Assembly: GCA_025360005.1 (NCBI GenBank)
Contig: JANYDA010000032.1
Coordinates: 245,040-309,039, forward strand
DNA from: Fibrobacteria bacterium
GTDB taxonomy: Bacteria > Fibrobacterota > Fibrobacteria > UBA11236
Length of the DNA: 64,000 nucleotides
Reading direction: 5' to 3'
Positions 50,554-60,800 of this stretch are shown one piece after another. Numbering within the stretch: the stretch's first letter is position 1; the number at the start of each line of letters is the position of its first letter. A model generated the notes under the pieces. That model ran no database searches, had not been told where the DNA came from, and saw nothing but the letters and a program-made list of their open reading frames with translations. Position numbers and translations under genes: made by a program.

Positions 50554-53349
50554 TTGATTTCCATGCATCATTCCAGCTACAGAATTGGACTCGCCACGGC
50601 CGCGCTAATCGCAGTGGTAGCGCCGTCCCAGGCTCTCGTCAACGTCAAGATCAACTTCCAACCGGATGCGTCCGCGACTCCGGCGGGTTTCAACAAGGAT
50701 ATCGGCCTCCCCTTCGACGCCGCCCGCGGGTTCGGATGGGTGACGGAGGCCAGCCTGGCCTCGCCCTCGCATACGGGCCTGGATTTGCGGCCCAACTCGC
50801 GCGATCGCGCCCGCTCCGGAATCCCTCCGGAACGGAACACCATGATCCAATTCCAGGATCCCGTTCTGGGCGGTACGCGCGTGAACGCGCGCGGGGCCTG
50901 GGAATATGCGGTCCCGGCGGGCACCTATAAGGTATCCGTCTCCGTGGGCGATCAATCCCCTTATGACAGCCACCATTACATCAACGTGGAAGGCGCGTCG
51001 CTGGTAAGCAACTTCGTCGGCAGCGCGGCCAATGAATTCCGGACGGACAGCGTATCCGTCACCGTGAACGACGGGCGGCTCACCCTCGACGGCATCGGCG
51101 GGACCAACACCAAGGTGAATTGGATTTCCATCGTGAGCGCGGATGGGGGAGGCGGCCTGCCCGGCAGCATCGGCATCGAGAACCTGGATGGCGTCCCCTA
51201 TGCGGACCGTCTGGTTTTCAGCCGCATCAACGGCGGTATCAACGTGCACAAGTTCCATGATGTATCCGTCTTGCGCGTACACAACCGGGGCGCCGGCCCG
51301 CTCACCCTGACCGGATTGGATTTCACCCTGGCGGGTAAATGGATATTCCCCAACAATGATCAGAATGCCCTCCCCATCCTCATCGCGGCGGGGAGCTTCC
51401 GGGACATCCCAATCAAGTTCGTGGAAACCGCGGGCAACCGGGGCATCAGGGAAGGCGATCTCATACTTAAGAGCGATGATCCGGCCCAGGCCCAGGTGGA
51501 TGTGCAGTTGGCGGGCGCCTTCATGCTCAAGCCGGAAGGCGGCAACGAAGTCCAGGCCCCCGACCTGCTCCAGGCCTTCGGATATAAGGTTCGCCAGGCG
51601 TTAGCGGGCCAGAGCCTGACCACCCCGCATCTGTTGATGGGCGAAGAAATTTCCACCCTGAACTGGCGGCGGGCCCGGACGGCCTTTCCTGTCACGGTCC
51701 GCCAACTCACGGCTTTCCATGGCTGCTGCACCAGCCAGGCGTTATTCGAAATCGTTGGCACGGGCGGAGGCTCCTTCCGCCATCAGAATATCTATGGGCA
51801 ATCCTTTCTGCCTCTCGCAGCCGGCGGCGCCGGTCCGGCCGGGATCACCGTGAACCCAACCGCGCCTTTCTTCTTCCGCGTGGAGGGCTATACCCAAACG
51901 CAGAATTCCTCCGGTCATGCCGGCGTGCGCATCTGGCCCGCCAGGGATCGCTCCGGAACGTTGATCCCGGACGCCTATTACCTCATCCAGGATTACGTGA
52001 ACGGCGGCGCGGCGGCGAATTACGATTTCAACGACAACGTCTACCTGGTCACCAATGTTCAGCCGGTGGATAACAGCCTGAACCCCAACATCGCCGGCCT
52101 CTATCCAGGCAACCCTGGACTGGTCCTGGATTTCAACCAGGATTATCCCGGCACCCTGACGGACAAGGATGGATTGACCACCGGGTTCACCAGGACCGAA
52201 GCCAACAAGTCGGATTTCACCAACGCACCCAATTCCTACCAGCCCGCCTCTTTGCACAAGGATCCAGCCGCGGGCACTTTGACCTTGGCCACCGCTGCCG
52301 GCAGCAACAGCGGCTCGGACAATTCGCTGGTGAACGGCCTGGTCAAGGCTTTCGACGGCCGCCTGACGCGTTTCAGCGTGCGCGCCACCCTGTCCCCCGC
52401 TTCCCTGGATGCCTTCGGCCGGCAGGCCGGCGTGATGCTGGGCGCGGACCGGGATGACGGCATCCGACTCACCGCGGGCGTATTCAGCAACGGCGGGGCC
52501 TTCTCGGCGCGGTTCCAACAGGAGTTCAATGGAACCGTGACAAATATCTCCACCACCGCCATCAACGCCATGGGGCTGCAATCGTTGGAGCTGGTGCTGT
52601 TGGGGAACCCGGCCACCGGCTCGGTGACCGCGGCTTATAAGGCCGCCTATGCCGGCGGCCAGACCGGCCTGGTGGCTCTCCCGGGTAACGTAAGCGTTAC
52701 GGGGGCTGCCTACTACAAGGTATTCGATCGCCGCAGCTACGGCGGAATCCTGGCCTGCCATGGGGCTTCCGCGTCCGCACAGGTGGCATTCGACCGGTTC
52801 GCCATCCAGTCCGAGGCCGGGAACGGTACCGGCACCGTGCGCCTGGTGGATGTGGCGGGATCGCAACCCTATACGGCCCAGGACGGACGCGTCTGGGGCA
52901 CGGATGCGGGCCTGTTCACGCCTGCCAATACCGCCGCCGAAAGCTGGGGCGCGCCCGCCATCGCCAATACCAATGACGACGTCCTCTATCATACCTACCG
53001 GGCCCTGATCCCGGGCAATCCCGCCCAGGATCAACGCGTGCTGACCTTCAACATTCCCGTGGCGTCCCCCGCCAATCTGCTGGTTAAACTCCACTACGCG
53101 GAGGTGTATTGGGGAGCGGCCAACGGATCGCCGTCCAATCCCGGACCCGGCAAACGCGTCTTCGACATCATGGTGGAAGGCAAGACGGTGCTGCAGGATT
53201 TCGACATCAGCGCCGCGGCCGGCGGAGCGGCCAACGCGCTGGTCATTCCCATCGAAAACGTACAGGTGAACGACGGCAGTCTCACCTTATCCTTCAAGGC
53301 CAAGGTGGATTTCGGCTCCATCAACGCCATCGAGGTTTTGCGGCAATGA
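50554..53349 (+). CDS. Large secreted protein with two malectin-like domains
   Basis: A 931-residue protein. AAGGA at 50542 lies seven bases before TTG 50554, so I prefer TTG over the ATG at 50563. Residues about 4-28 are a signal peptide. The first malectin-like domain starts V-N-V-K-I-N-F-Q-P and carries H-H-Y-I-N-V-E-G. A choice-of-anchor-like domain follows (N-R-G-A-G-P-L-T-L-T-G-L-D-F). Next is a DUF4114-like segment with Y-D-F-N-D-N-V-Y, a lectin-like region and a last malectin domain with H-Y-A-E-V-Y-W and F-D-I-M-V-E-G-K. It probably binds glycans at the cell surface. Confidence 0.8.
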   Translation: MISMHHSSYRIGLATAALIAVVAPSQALVNVKINFQPDASATPAGFNKDIGLPFDAARGFGWVTEASLASPSHTGLDLRPNSRDRARSGIPPERNTMIQFQDPVLGGTRVNARGAWEYAVPAGTYKVSVSVGDQSPYDSHHYINVEGASLVSNFVGSAANEFRTDSVSVTVNDGRLTLDGIGGTNTKVNWISIVSADGGGGLPGSIGIENLDGVPYADRLVFSRINGGINVHKFHDVSVLRVHNRGAGPLTLTGLDFTLAGKWIFPNNDQNALPILIAAGSFRDIPIKFVETAGNRGIREGDLILKSDDPAQAQVDVQLAGAFMLKPEGGNEVQAPDLLQAFGYKVRQALAGQSLTTPHLLMGEEISTLNWRRARTAFPVTVRQLTAFHGCCTSQALFEIVGTGGGSFRHQNIYGQSFLPLAAGGAGPAGITVNPTAPFFFRVEGYTQTQNSSGHAGVRIWPARDRSGTLIPDAYYLIQDYVNGGAAANYDFNDNVYLVTNVQPVDNSLNPNIAGLYPGNPGLVLDFNQDYPGTLTDKDGLTTGFTRTEANKSDFTNAPNSYQPASLHKDPAAGTLTLATAAGSNSGSDNSLVNGLVKAFDGRLTRFSVRATLSPASLDAFGRQAGVMLGADRDDGIRLTAGVFSNGGAFSARFQQEFNGTVTNISTTAINAMGLQSLELVLLGNPATGSVTAAYKAAYAGGQTGLVALPGNVSVTGAAYYKVFDRRSYGGILACHGASASAQVAFDRFAIQSEAGNGTGTVRLVDVAGSQPYTAQDGRVWGTDAGLFTPANTAAESWGAPAIANTNDDVLYHTYRALIPGNPAQDQRVLTFNIPVASPANLLVKLHYAEVYWGAANGSPSNPGPGKRVFDIMVEGKTVLQDFDISAAAGGAANALVIPIENVQVNDGSLTLSFKAKVDFGSINAIEVLRQ

Positions 53350-53355
53350 TTCCAG

Positions 53356-53385
53356 GATCCGCCGGCTCGGACGGTCCGGCGGATC
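53356..53385 (+). terminator. Strong hairpin after the malectin gene
   Basis: GATCCGCCGG at 53356-53365 pairs perfectly with CCGGCGGATC at 53376-53385. There is no T run, so it is an RNA-stabilising or factor-assisted terminator. The rest of the gap to 53608 shows no gene. Confidence 0.5.
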
Positions 53386-53607
53386 ACCGTACCTGGTCGA
53401 ATACGCCGGAAAGAATATCACCCTGCCCGTACCCGGGTGAATCCGGCTGAACGATTGCGATGCCCCGATAATACCCGGGAACCGGGCGGGGAATCCGGCC
53501 ACCCCGATTTTTTTCCCCTCCCCCGTTACCAAACTTTAGTTTTAAGCGTCAAAGGACGTCGGCCGTAGGCCGAGGGTGGGGCTTATTTATCGCAGGATGG
53601 TCGCAAT

Positions 53608-54087
53608 ATGAACTCCTTAGGCATTCAATCCAATCCCGTCCACTTCCAGACCGAAACATCCCCCACCCCCACGATCCCGGAGACGGACGTTTTCCGGTAT
53701 GAGGATTATCGGGCCTATTTGCGGGATCGGTTCGCGGAAATGCAAATGTTGCATCCCGGCTTCTCCCAGCGCGGACTGGCCCGCAAAGCCGGGATAGCCA
53801 ATCCGGGTTTTTTCAACGAAGTGATCAAAGGCAGGCGCCGCTTGAGTCCGGCAGCAGCGCTCAAAATGGCTTTTGGATTGGATCTCCCGCAAGAGCAAAA
53901 GGATTTTTTTTGCGCCCTCATCGAGTTCACGGAAACCCGGGAACCCCGCGCCAAACTGGCGGTCAGCCAGCGCCTTAATGCCATGCGCGATCGCAAATCA
54001 AAGCCCGCCCATGCCGGCGCAGACCGGTCAAGGGAAGCTCCCCTGGAAACGGCCCTCGGTAACACCGAAGTTACCGTGCGCTCCTAG
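53608..54087 (+). CDS. Short TIGR02147-type protein (C-terminus missing)
   Basis: A 159-residue protein. After a 25-residue lead it has the TIGR02147 start: V-F-R-Y-E-D-Y-R-A-Y-L-R-D-R-F and an HTH-like segment with F-S-Q-R-G-L-A-R-K-A-G, then F-N-E-V-I-K-G-R-R. Full members are about 270 residues and have a C-terminal signal-binding half; here the tail ends early after R-L-N-A-M-R-D-R. It may be a truncated or a short dominant form. The family is mostly seen in Fibrobacter-like and Bdellovibrio-like genomes. Confidence 0.75.
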   Translation: MNSLGIQSNPVHFQTETSPTPTIPETDVFRYEDYRAYLRDRFAEMQMLHPGFSQRGLARKAGIANPGFFNEVIKGRRRLSPAAALKMAFGLDLPQEQKDFFCALIEFTETREPRAKLAVSQRLNAMRDRKSKPAHAGADRSREAPLETALGNTEVTVRS

Positions 54088-54184
54088 TCGGGTATTTCCC
54101 GGCTGTTCATCGTCCCTACATTGCGACTTCCCGGATTGACGCATTACCAGCCTCCTGCCCGGAACGCTTTTCCGCTTGATATCA

Positions 54185-54200
54185 ATCGTATATTTACGAT
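54185..54200. promoter_or_regulatory. Inverted repeat before arsR
   Basis: ATCGTA-TATT-TACGAT lies ten bases upstream of the arsR start. ArsR-type repressors bind such imperfect AT-rich dyads, so this is a candidate operator; binding is inferred. Confidence 0.5.
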
Positions 54201-54209
54201 ATTAGATGG

Positions 54210-54545
54210 ATGGTCGCTGATAAGAAATCCTCTTTCCCAAAAGAGGAGCACCGCTTGGCGGAACTGGCGAAGGCGCTTTCGCATCCCGCCCGCATCGCCA
54301 TTCTCAAGCTATTAGCGGAAATGGACACATGCATTTGCGGAGAAATCGTCCAGGAACTGCCTCTGGCCCAATCCACCGTTTCCCAGCATTTGAAGGAACT
54401 GAAAGCCTGCGGGTTGGTGCAAGGCGAAATCGACGGACCGCGCTCTTGCTACTGCATCAATTGGGACGCGATGAAAGAACTGCGGGATTCCATTGGGATA
54501 CTGTTCACCGGCCTGGAGCGCGGGAACCGGAACAAGTGTTGTTGA
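54210..54545 (+). CDS. arsR: ArsR-family repressor
   Basis: A 111-residue winged-helix protein. H-P-A-R-I-A-I-L-K-L-L and T-V-S-Q-H-L-K-E-L make the HTH. Cys41 and Cys43 in T-C-I-C-G-E-I and the C-terminal C-C pair are candidate arsenite ligands. It should repress the ars genes until As(III) binds. The operator candidate is just upstream. Confidence 0.85.
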   Translation: MVADKKSSFPKEEHRLAELAKALSHPARIAILKLLAEMDTCICGEIVQELPLAQSTVSQHLKELKACGLVQGEIDGPRSCYCINWDAMKELRDSIGILFTGLERGNRNKCC

Positions 54546-54572
54546 GATCTCCACTGGAAAGCAAAGTTGAAC

Positions 54573-55317
54573 ATGGAAAACGCGGAAGCGATGCGAGCGG
54601 CGGTGATGGAAAAATACGGTCAACTGGCGCGCGAGGGAGGCGGTTGCTGCGGTCCCACTTCCTGCGGCGGGGCGAGTAACGGGGACGCGGCCTTCGTGAA
54701 CTTCAGCGAGGATTATCGCGCCCAGGAAGGGTACCGGCCGGATGCGGACCTAGGGCTCGATTGCGGCATTCCCACGGAACTGGCGGACTTGCGGGCCGGA
54801 CAAACCGTGCTGGACCTGGGCTCCGGAGCGGGCAATGACGCCTTCGTGGCGCGGGGGCGGTGGGGAGAGCATGGCAAGGTGATAGGATACTCAGCAATTG
54901 CGTGTTGAACCTGGTTCCGGACAAGGCCCGCGCCTTCAACGAAATGCACCGCGCCCTGAAAACGGGGGAAGGTTCAGCGTTTCCGATATTGTATTGAGCG
55001 ATACCTTCCCGGAGGGATTGCGCAGGGCGGCGGAGTTGTACGTCGGTTGCGTTTCCGGCGCGATGCCCATGGGCGATTATCTGGATGCCATCCGCACGGC
55101 CGGGTTCACGGAGGTAAAGATATCCAAGGAAAGGGGTATCCAGCTGCCTCAGGATCTGCTGAACGCATATTTGAATGATGGGGAGCGTGCCGCTCTGCGC
55201 AACTCCGGCGTCAGGATCATAAGCATTACCGTGACCGGAATCAAACCGGGAAGCGAGGCCGGCGCTGAAGCCTGCTGTATCCCGACGCAGGCCACCCCAA
55301 AATCCGGATGTTGCTGA
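54573..55317 (+). pseudogene. arsM: Broken arsenite methyltransferase (arsM)
   Basis: The first frame (54573-54908) has C-C-G-P, then L-G-L-D-C-G-I-P-T, and L-D-L-G-S-G-A-G-N-D. After G-K-V-I-G about 40-50 residues expected in ArsM are missing; the next matching piece starts in another frame with S-N-C-V-L-N-L-V-P-D-K at about 54890. A second frame change occurs around the G run at about 54965 and the rest (G-G-R-F-S-V-S-D, Y-V-G-C-V-S-G-A) continues to 55317. With two shifts and a deletion it cannot make active methyltransferase unless they are assembly errors. The Cys motif at the end (A-C-C-I-P) remains. Confidence 0.8.
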
Positions 55318-55340
55318 AAAACGGTTTGCCGGGAATGGTT

Positions 55341-55711
55341 ATGCGCACGACGGTAGTGAAAGGATTTCCGGCCCGGGAATACGTAGCGGAGGGATTGGGC
55401 AACGCCATGCTCCTGGCCGCCATCGTAGGATCCGGGATAGTGGCCGAGCGCCTGGCAGGCGGGAACATTGCGCTCGCGTTGTTGGGCAATGCCATCGCGA
55501 CGGGAGCGGCGCTCATCGCATTGATCTTCGCGTTCAGATCCGTTTCCGGCGCCCCGCCGTCACTCTGGCCCGCTCCGCGAGCGGTACCTTCGCGGGAATC
55601 CGCCTGGCGGATGCGCCCGGGTTCGTCGCCATGCAATTGGCGGGAGCCTTTGCGGCGACCATTCTGTGCGATTGGCTTTTCCCTCCCCTCCATCCCGATC
55701 CCGGAAATTGA
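55341..55711 (+). pseudogene. Broken aquaporin-like gene (arsenite channel type)
   Basis: The first frame has G-N-A-M-L-L-A-A-I-V-G-S-G-I-V and L-A-G-G-N-I-A-L-A-L-L-G-N, like AqpS-type channels. At about 55548 the frame breaks where H-F-N-P should stand: about ten bases appear deleted, taking the His-Phe-Asn of the first NPA motif. The shifted frame continues P-A-V-T-L-A-R and ends at 55711 after Q-L-A-G-A-F-A-A-T. The expected second half with the other NPA motif is missing. In other bacteria such channels let arsenite out next to ArsC. Confidence 0.7.
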
Positions 55712-55714
55712 ACC

Positions 55715-56125
55715 ATGGAAAATCCCAGCAAAAAACTCCTCTTCGTCTGCGTGGAAAATTCCAACCGCAGCCAGATGTCCCAGGCCTTCGCGAAAATCCT
55801 GGGTGGCGACAATGTGGAAAGCTATAGCGCGGGGTCCAAGCCATCAGGCAAGGTGAATCCCAAGGCCATCGCGGCCATGCGCGAAATCGGATACGATCTT
55901 TCCACGCATGGATCGAAATCCCTCCATGAGATTCCCGCAATCGAATACGATGCCGTGGTCACCATGGGCTGCGGGGACGCCTGTCCCTTCGTCAGGGCCA
56001 AGCGGCGCGAGGATTGGCAAATCCCGGATCCTAAAGCGATGGAACCGGATGAGTTCCGCAAGGTGCGGGACTTCATCCGCGGCAAGGTGGCCGATCTGTT
56101 GACCGAATTAAAAGGGCCGAAATGA
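55715..56125 (+). CDS. arsC: Arsenate reductase, LMW-PTPase type
   Basis: A 136-residue protein. The P-loop C12-V-E-N-S-N-R-S is a C-x5-R-S motif. Cys86 and Cys90 in G-C-G-D-A-C-P match the redox pair of thioredoxin-coupled ArsC, and D-P-K carries the acid Asp. It reduces arsenate to arsenite. It is the intact last gene of the ars group, directly after the aquaporin remnant. Confidence 0.92.
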   Translation: MENPSKKLLFVCVENSNRSQMSQAFAKILGGDNVESYSAGSKPSGKVNPKAIAAMREIGYDLSTHGSKSLHEIPAIEYDAVVTMGCGDACPFVRAKRREDWQIPDPKAMEPDEFRKVRDFIRGKVADLLTELKGPK

Positions 56126-56284
56126 ATGGGCTGGAATAAGAGTCGGGTTGAACCGTTTACCCTTGGGAAACGCTAAATGTCTGATAATCCGGGGGCGGAA
56201 GGATACGCACGGAGCCGACGCCCGCGCGCGCCCTATATTTAATCCGCGTTTCCGAGCTTGGAAGCGCAGCTTGGAAAGCGAACC

Positions 56285-57565
56285 ATGAGCATCCGATCGT
56301 TTCTTCTCTTCTTCGCCTTCGCCGGCTGGCAACTTGCCGCGCGCGCCAACGCGGCCGCGGAGGATTATTCCCAATGGAGTCAGGCGCGGGTCATCACCTT
56401 GAATACCTCCGCCACGGGGGCGGACATCGCCACCGATCAGAGCGGCTTTCCCGTGCTCATCAACCTTTCGGCGCAGCAGGCGGACGTTTTCGACGGCGCG
56501 GAGGCCGGCGGGGCCGATCTCCGGTTCGCCACCGCGCAAGGCGCGCATCTGCATTATCAGATCGAATTGTGGGACAAGACCGCGCGCAAAGCCGCCATCT
56601 GGGTCCGGGTGGATATCGTCAAGGCCGCCGTGGCCGCGCAAGGGTTGCGGCTGTATTGGGGCAAGCCCGGCGCGCCCGACAGTTCCGACGGCAAAGCGGT
56701 ATTCCGGAGCGCGGACGGCTACCTGGGGGTCTGGCATCTGGGCAATTCGGTGGAGGACGCCAGCGCCAACGCCAACCACGGCATCGACAGCGGCACTGCG
56801 GCGGCGGCTGATGGCCGCATCGGCGGAGCGCGGTACTTCGAAAATCCGGAGCCCTACGTCAAGACCGGCAAGTACATAGCCCTGGGGAATCCCGCGGGCA
56901 TGAACATAGCGGGCAAGGTCACTTTCGAGGCGTGGGTAAAATGGATCCGCCGCGACGGACATCGCATCATCATCTGCCATGGGGCCGCCGCCGGATCGAA
57001 TTCCGAAACCGTGCTCCGCATCGGCGAGACCTCCGACTATCGCGCGGGCACGTGGACCGGATCCGCCCATTACGCCACCTTGTTAGCGCCGACCGCCGAC
57101 AGCAATGCCTGGGTGCATCTGGCCGGCGTGCATACCGGATCCAGCTGGCTGCTGTATCGCAACGGCAGGCAGGTTTCCCAGTTGGCGGATAGCAACGGCG
57201 CCAAGCCTTCCCCGGGCGCCTGGCGCATCGGAGCCGAATACGCGTCCGCTTCGGTAACACGCTATTTCCACGGTTGGCTGGACGAAGTGCGCCTTTCCAA
57301 CATCGCGCGCAACCCGGATTGGATCAAGCTGGGTTATGAAAACCAGAAAGACGCGCAAACCTTGGTGACCATCGGTCCTGCGGTGACGGGCCTGGCGGGA
57401 CGAGCGGCCCGTAACGCGCGGAGCGGAGCGGCGCGCATCGGTTCACGGCCGGGGCAGCGTCTGTACCCCCTGCCGACGGATCCCCATCTGGCCTGCGACG
57501 CATCCGGATCCCTCGTTCCCCAAGCGCCTCAAGCTTCCGGTGCCGGGCGCCCAACCGCCCCCTAG
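56285..57565 (+). CDS. Secreted DUF2341/LamG protein
   Basis: A 426-residue protein with a signal peptide (about residues 1-25). A DUF2341-like domain spans about 30-140 (with F-P-V-L-I-N-L and L-R-L-Y-W-G-K), then a LamG/concanavalin-like domain at about 155-360 with G-V-W-H-L-G-N, F-E-A-W-V-K-W, W-V-H-L-A-G-V-H and L-D-E-V-R-L-S. The C-terminal tail is Ala/Arg/Pro-rich without a sorting module. It may bind glycans at the surface. Confidence 0.8.
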   Translation: MSIRSFLLFFAFAGWQLAARANAAAEDYSQWSQARVITLNTSATGADIATDQSGFPVLINLSAQQADVFDGAEAGGADLRFATAQGAHLHYQIELWDKTARKAAIWVRVDIVKAAVAAQGLRLYWGKPGAPDSSDGKAVFRSADGYLGVWHLGNSVEDASANANHGIDSGTAAAADGRIGGARYFENPEPYVKTGKYIALGNPAGMNIAGKVTFEAWVKWIRRDGHRIIICHGAAAGSNSETVLRIGETSDYRAGTWTGSAHYATLLAPTADSNAWVHLAGVHTGSSWLLYRNGRQVSQLADSNGAKPSPGAWRIGAEYASASVTRYFHGWLDEVRLSNIARNPDWIKLGYENQKDAQTLVTIGPAVTGLAGRAARNARSGAARIGSRPGQRLYPLPTDPHLACDASGSLVPQAPQASGAGRPTAP

Positions 57566-57807
57566 CCTCTTTCCGGCGTCTCCCCGTGGCGCCTGGTTGG
57601 GCCACCCGTTTTCGCCCGCAGTGCCGGGCGAGGGCGATTCCGCGTAATTCTATTCTCCTACAAACACCGTAAGCGTAGCGCAAACGTGAAGGAGCGCTGA
57701 AAATGGCGGGAAGGTTCATTTCCGGTTTTTCGGCAGGCAGTTTCCGGGGGGTGAGGATATTTTGAGAGGGCAACTGCGCGAATTGTTCAAAGACGGGAAA
57801 AGGCTCT

Positions 57808-60800
57808 ATGAAAAGCGTCAAGCTGGGATTCTTCACTTTTGTCGTTTTTATGGTTCAGCACGTCTCCGCGCAACTGGATACCTTTCATCCGCCTAGGCCG
57901 CAACCGCTTTGGAAAGCCGACACCTTATTCATCGGGGCGTCCTTTACCCGCACCTCCCTCGATCCCGTCACCGTCTGGCTGATCGGCAATGAAGCGGGCT
58001 GGACCGGGAACCTGTACTTCATCGACGCCAAAACCGGGCAGGAAACCTTCCTGTTCACAAACCACTCCACGCCCAACCAGAAGATCGTCCTCAGCAGTTT
58101 GTTCGACATTCCGGTGGGAGATACCGTCTTCTTTGAATACAGGGTAGTGACGCCCGCCGCCGGAACCTGGCCCTCCGAGCAGAGCCGGAAGCCCAAGTAC
58201 ACGGGCGCCAACATCCCCGGCCAGAGCAGATTCGTTTCCGAGCCCGCCAGCCCCGCATACGGGCACCGGTGGTCCGTGGCCGGACGCGTGAACGACAGCC
58301 TGGTGCAATTCGGATTCGAGGACAACGTGAATCCCCCCGGGACGCCGAATGCATCCGACATGGATTTCGACGACATCATTTTCGGAACCACTTTGTCCCT
58401 GGTCAACAACGAGGTGCCCGCCCGCATCTATTTCACCGACAAGTCCGGCAAGCCCCTGGCGTCCGGGGATTTCTACTCCCCCGTCAACGATTCGGTCTAC
58501 ATCACCTATACGGACGACTACGCCAAGGGTAACATCCGCAAGGATATCACCTTGACGGTCAGCAATCTCAAGGGAGCGGCCGCCCCGGACAGCGAAACCT
58601 TTTCCCTTTTGCCCGCGGGGCATAACGGCCCCATCGGAACCTGGACCCTGGCCGTGCCCATCCAGGAACTTCCGGGCAAGCCCGGCGATAAGATCCTGCA
58701 ATCCTATTTCCTGGGCGAGGTGACGGCAAGCGTCAAGACGCACAACCGTTTCAGCCTGCCGGACGGCAATACCGTCACCGCCAACCTCAACATCGCCTAT
58801 CCCAACAAGCCCGAGATCGTGAAGATCTTCAATTGCGCGGACTCGGCGGCGGATATCGTGCGTACCACCAATTGCATCAAGATTGCCGTCGCCGATCAGA
58901 GCTTTACGCGCAACCGGGATACCGTATGGGCGGAGGTGCGTTGCGACGCGTCCGGCGACGTCATCGGTAAGGTGCCTTTGATCGAGCAGGCGGGCGGCGG
59001 CTACCTCTCCGGGAACATCATCAAGAATGAAACCAGCCCTCCAGGCGCGGGCGATCCAATCCTCTCCTGCAAATCCACCGACAACATCGCGGCAACCTAT
59101 ATAGACGTGGTCTACGGCACGCGGGCCACCGACAATAAAGCTTTCAACGGCAGTGCCGCGGAAGGCTTCAATTATACGCAGACGGCCAATCCCGGCACCA
59201 CCATCACCACCATCACGGATGGGGACGATTCCACCTTTACCGGGGTGGTCAAAGCCCCTACTCCCACCGTCGACGTGATCGACGTTATCGACGTGGTGAT
59301 CACCACTTCCCAAGGGGAGAAGGAAACCTTCAAGGCCACGGAAACCGGGCCCAATACCGGTGTGTTCACCGTGAACATCCCTTTCGGATTCCAAACCACG
59401 GCTCCGGTTCCCGGATCCGGCAGGCTGGAAGGCTTTCTGGATCCGACGCAAGCGGTCACCAGCATCCTGGCCACCGGCGTGGCCACCGTCAACGGCAAGG
59501 AATATACGGCGGCGATCACCTTAAAGCCGGCCCTGAACCTTGTCAAGAACGCCTATATCAAGGACGCCAACGGAGACGGCCGCGGCGACATGGTATACCT
59601 GGTGTTCAGCCGCCCCGTGGAAGCGGTACCCGCCTCGCTCACGCCTACTTATTGGAGCATCGGCGGGAACGCGGATTTCGCCAATGGGAAGCCTCCCGTC
59701 CTGACCCTCGATCCCGATAGGCCCAACGTTGTGATCGCCGATTTCTCGGCTTCGCCTTTCCCCAAAGGCGCCACCTCCGTTCCCGCCGCCGGCCAGAAGC
59801 CCTACGCCAGTTTGCCGGGAGACAATATCTTCGGGGGCCAGAAACCGGCGCTCGCGGACTCCATGGGACCCATCATCGTGTCGGCGGCCATCAAGCCGTT
59901 CAACACCTTGAACCTGACTACCGGCGGCACGGCGGCATTGAACGTGGACACCTTGCAGGTGTTCATTTCCGAGCCCATCAAAACCAAGTTGGATTGGATG
60001 GATTTGCTGCGCTTCTCGAAATCCGCCAACGGCGCCTGCGCGGATTATGCGCATACCTTGCCGGTAGTCGCCTACAACGAGCCCAAGGATAACGGCAATG
60101 GCTCCTACACGGTCCTGGTGGCTGCGGGCGCCGGGCCTACGCCCTTGAAGGGAGACTGCGTCTACCTCAACGTGAACGGCACCTACACCGATTTACCGGG
60201 CAATAACCCGCCCGTCCACGGAGAGATCCTGGGCGGCGAGAAGCCGGCGCGCCAAATCGAACTGTTCCGCGGCTACCCGCCGGTGGCGGGCATGGCTTCC
60301 AGCAACACCAACAGTTTCATCGTGGCCAACAATGATGGCCGCAGCGACGGAAGCGGCGAGTATGCCGTCAACACCGGCGGCGGCTTCCAAACCCTCTGGG
60401 TTCCGCCGGCGGATTTCCCCGCCGACTTCAATCCGAAAATAGGGAAGCCTTACGTGCCCGCGGTCCCGGCGCTCAACGCAGCGGCGGAGCCCGGCAGGGA
60501 CGCGGGCAAGGTCGTCGCCATGCCTGCGGATATCAGCACCATCCAGGTCATCTCCACCGGGGAGTACATCGCGGACGTATCGATTTACGATAACCTTGGA
60601 AACTGGTTGAAAAACTTCCGGCAGGCCTTCGGCTACCGCGGCGAACTGAACAATCAGGAACGCGCGGCCTCGCGCGGCCTGGTCAGCTACCTGGTTTGGG
60701 ACATGCGCAACAACAAAGGCCAGATGGCCGGGCAGGGCGTCTACGTATGGAAGGTGGTTTTCCGCTTCAAGAACGGAAAACAGGAGATCCGCTATGCCCG

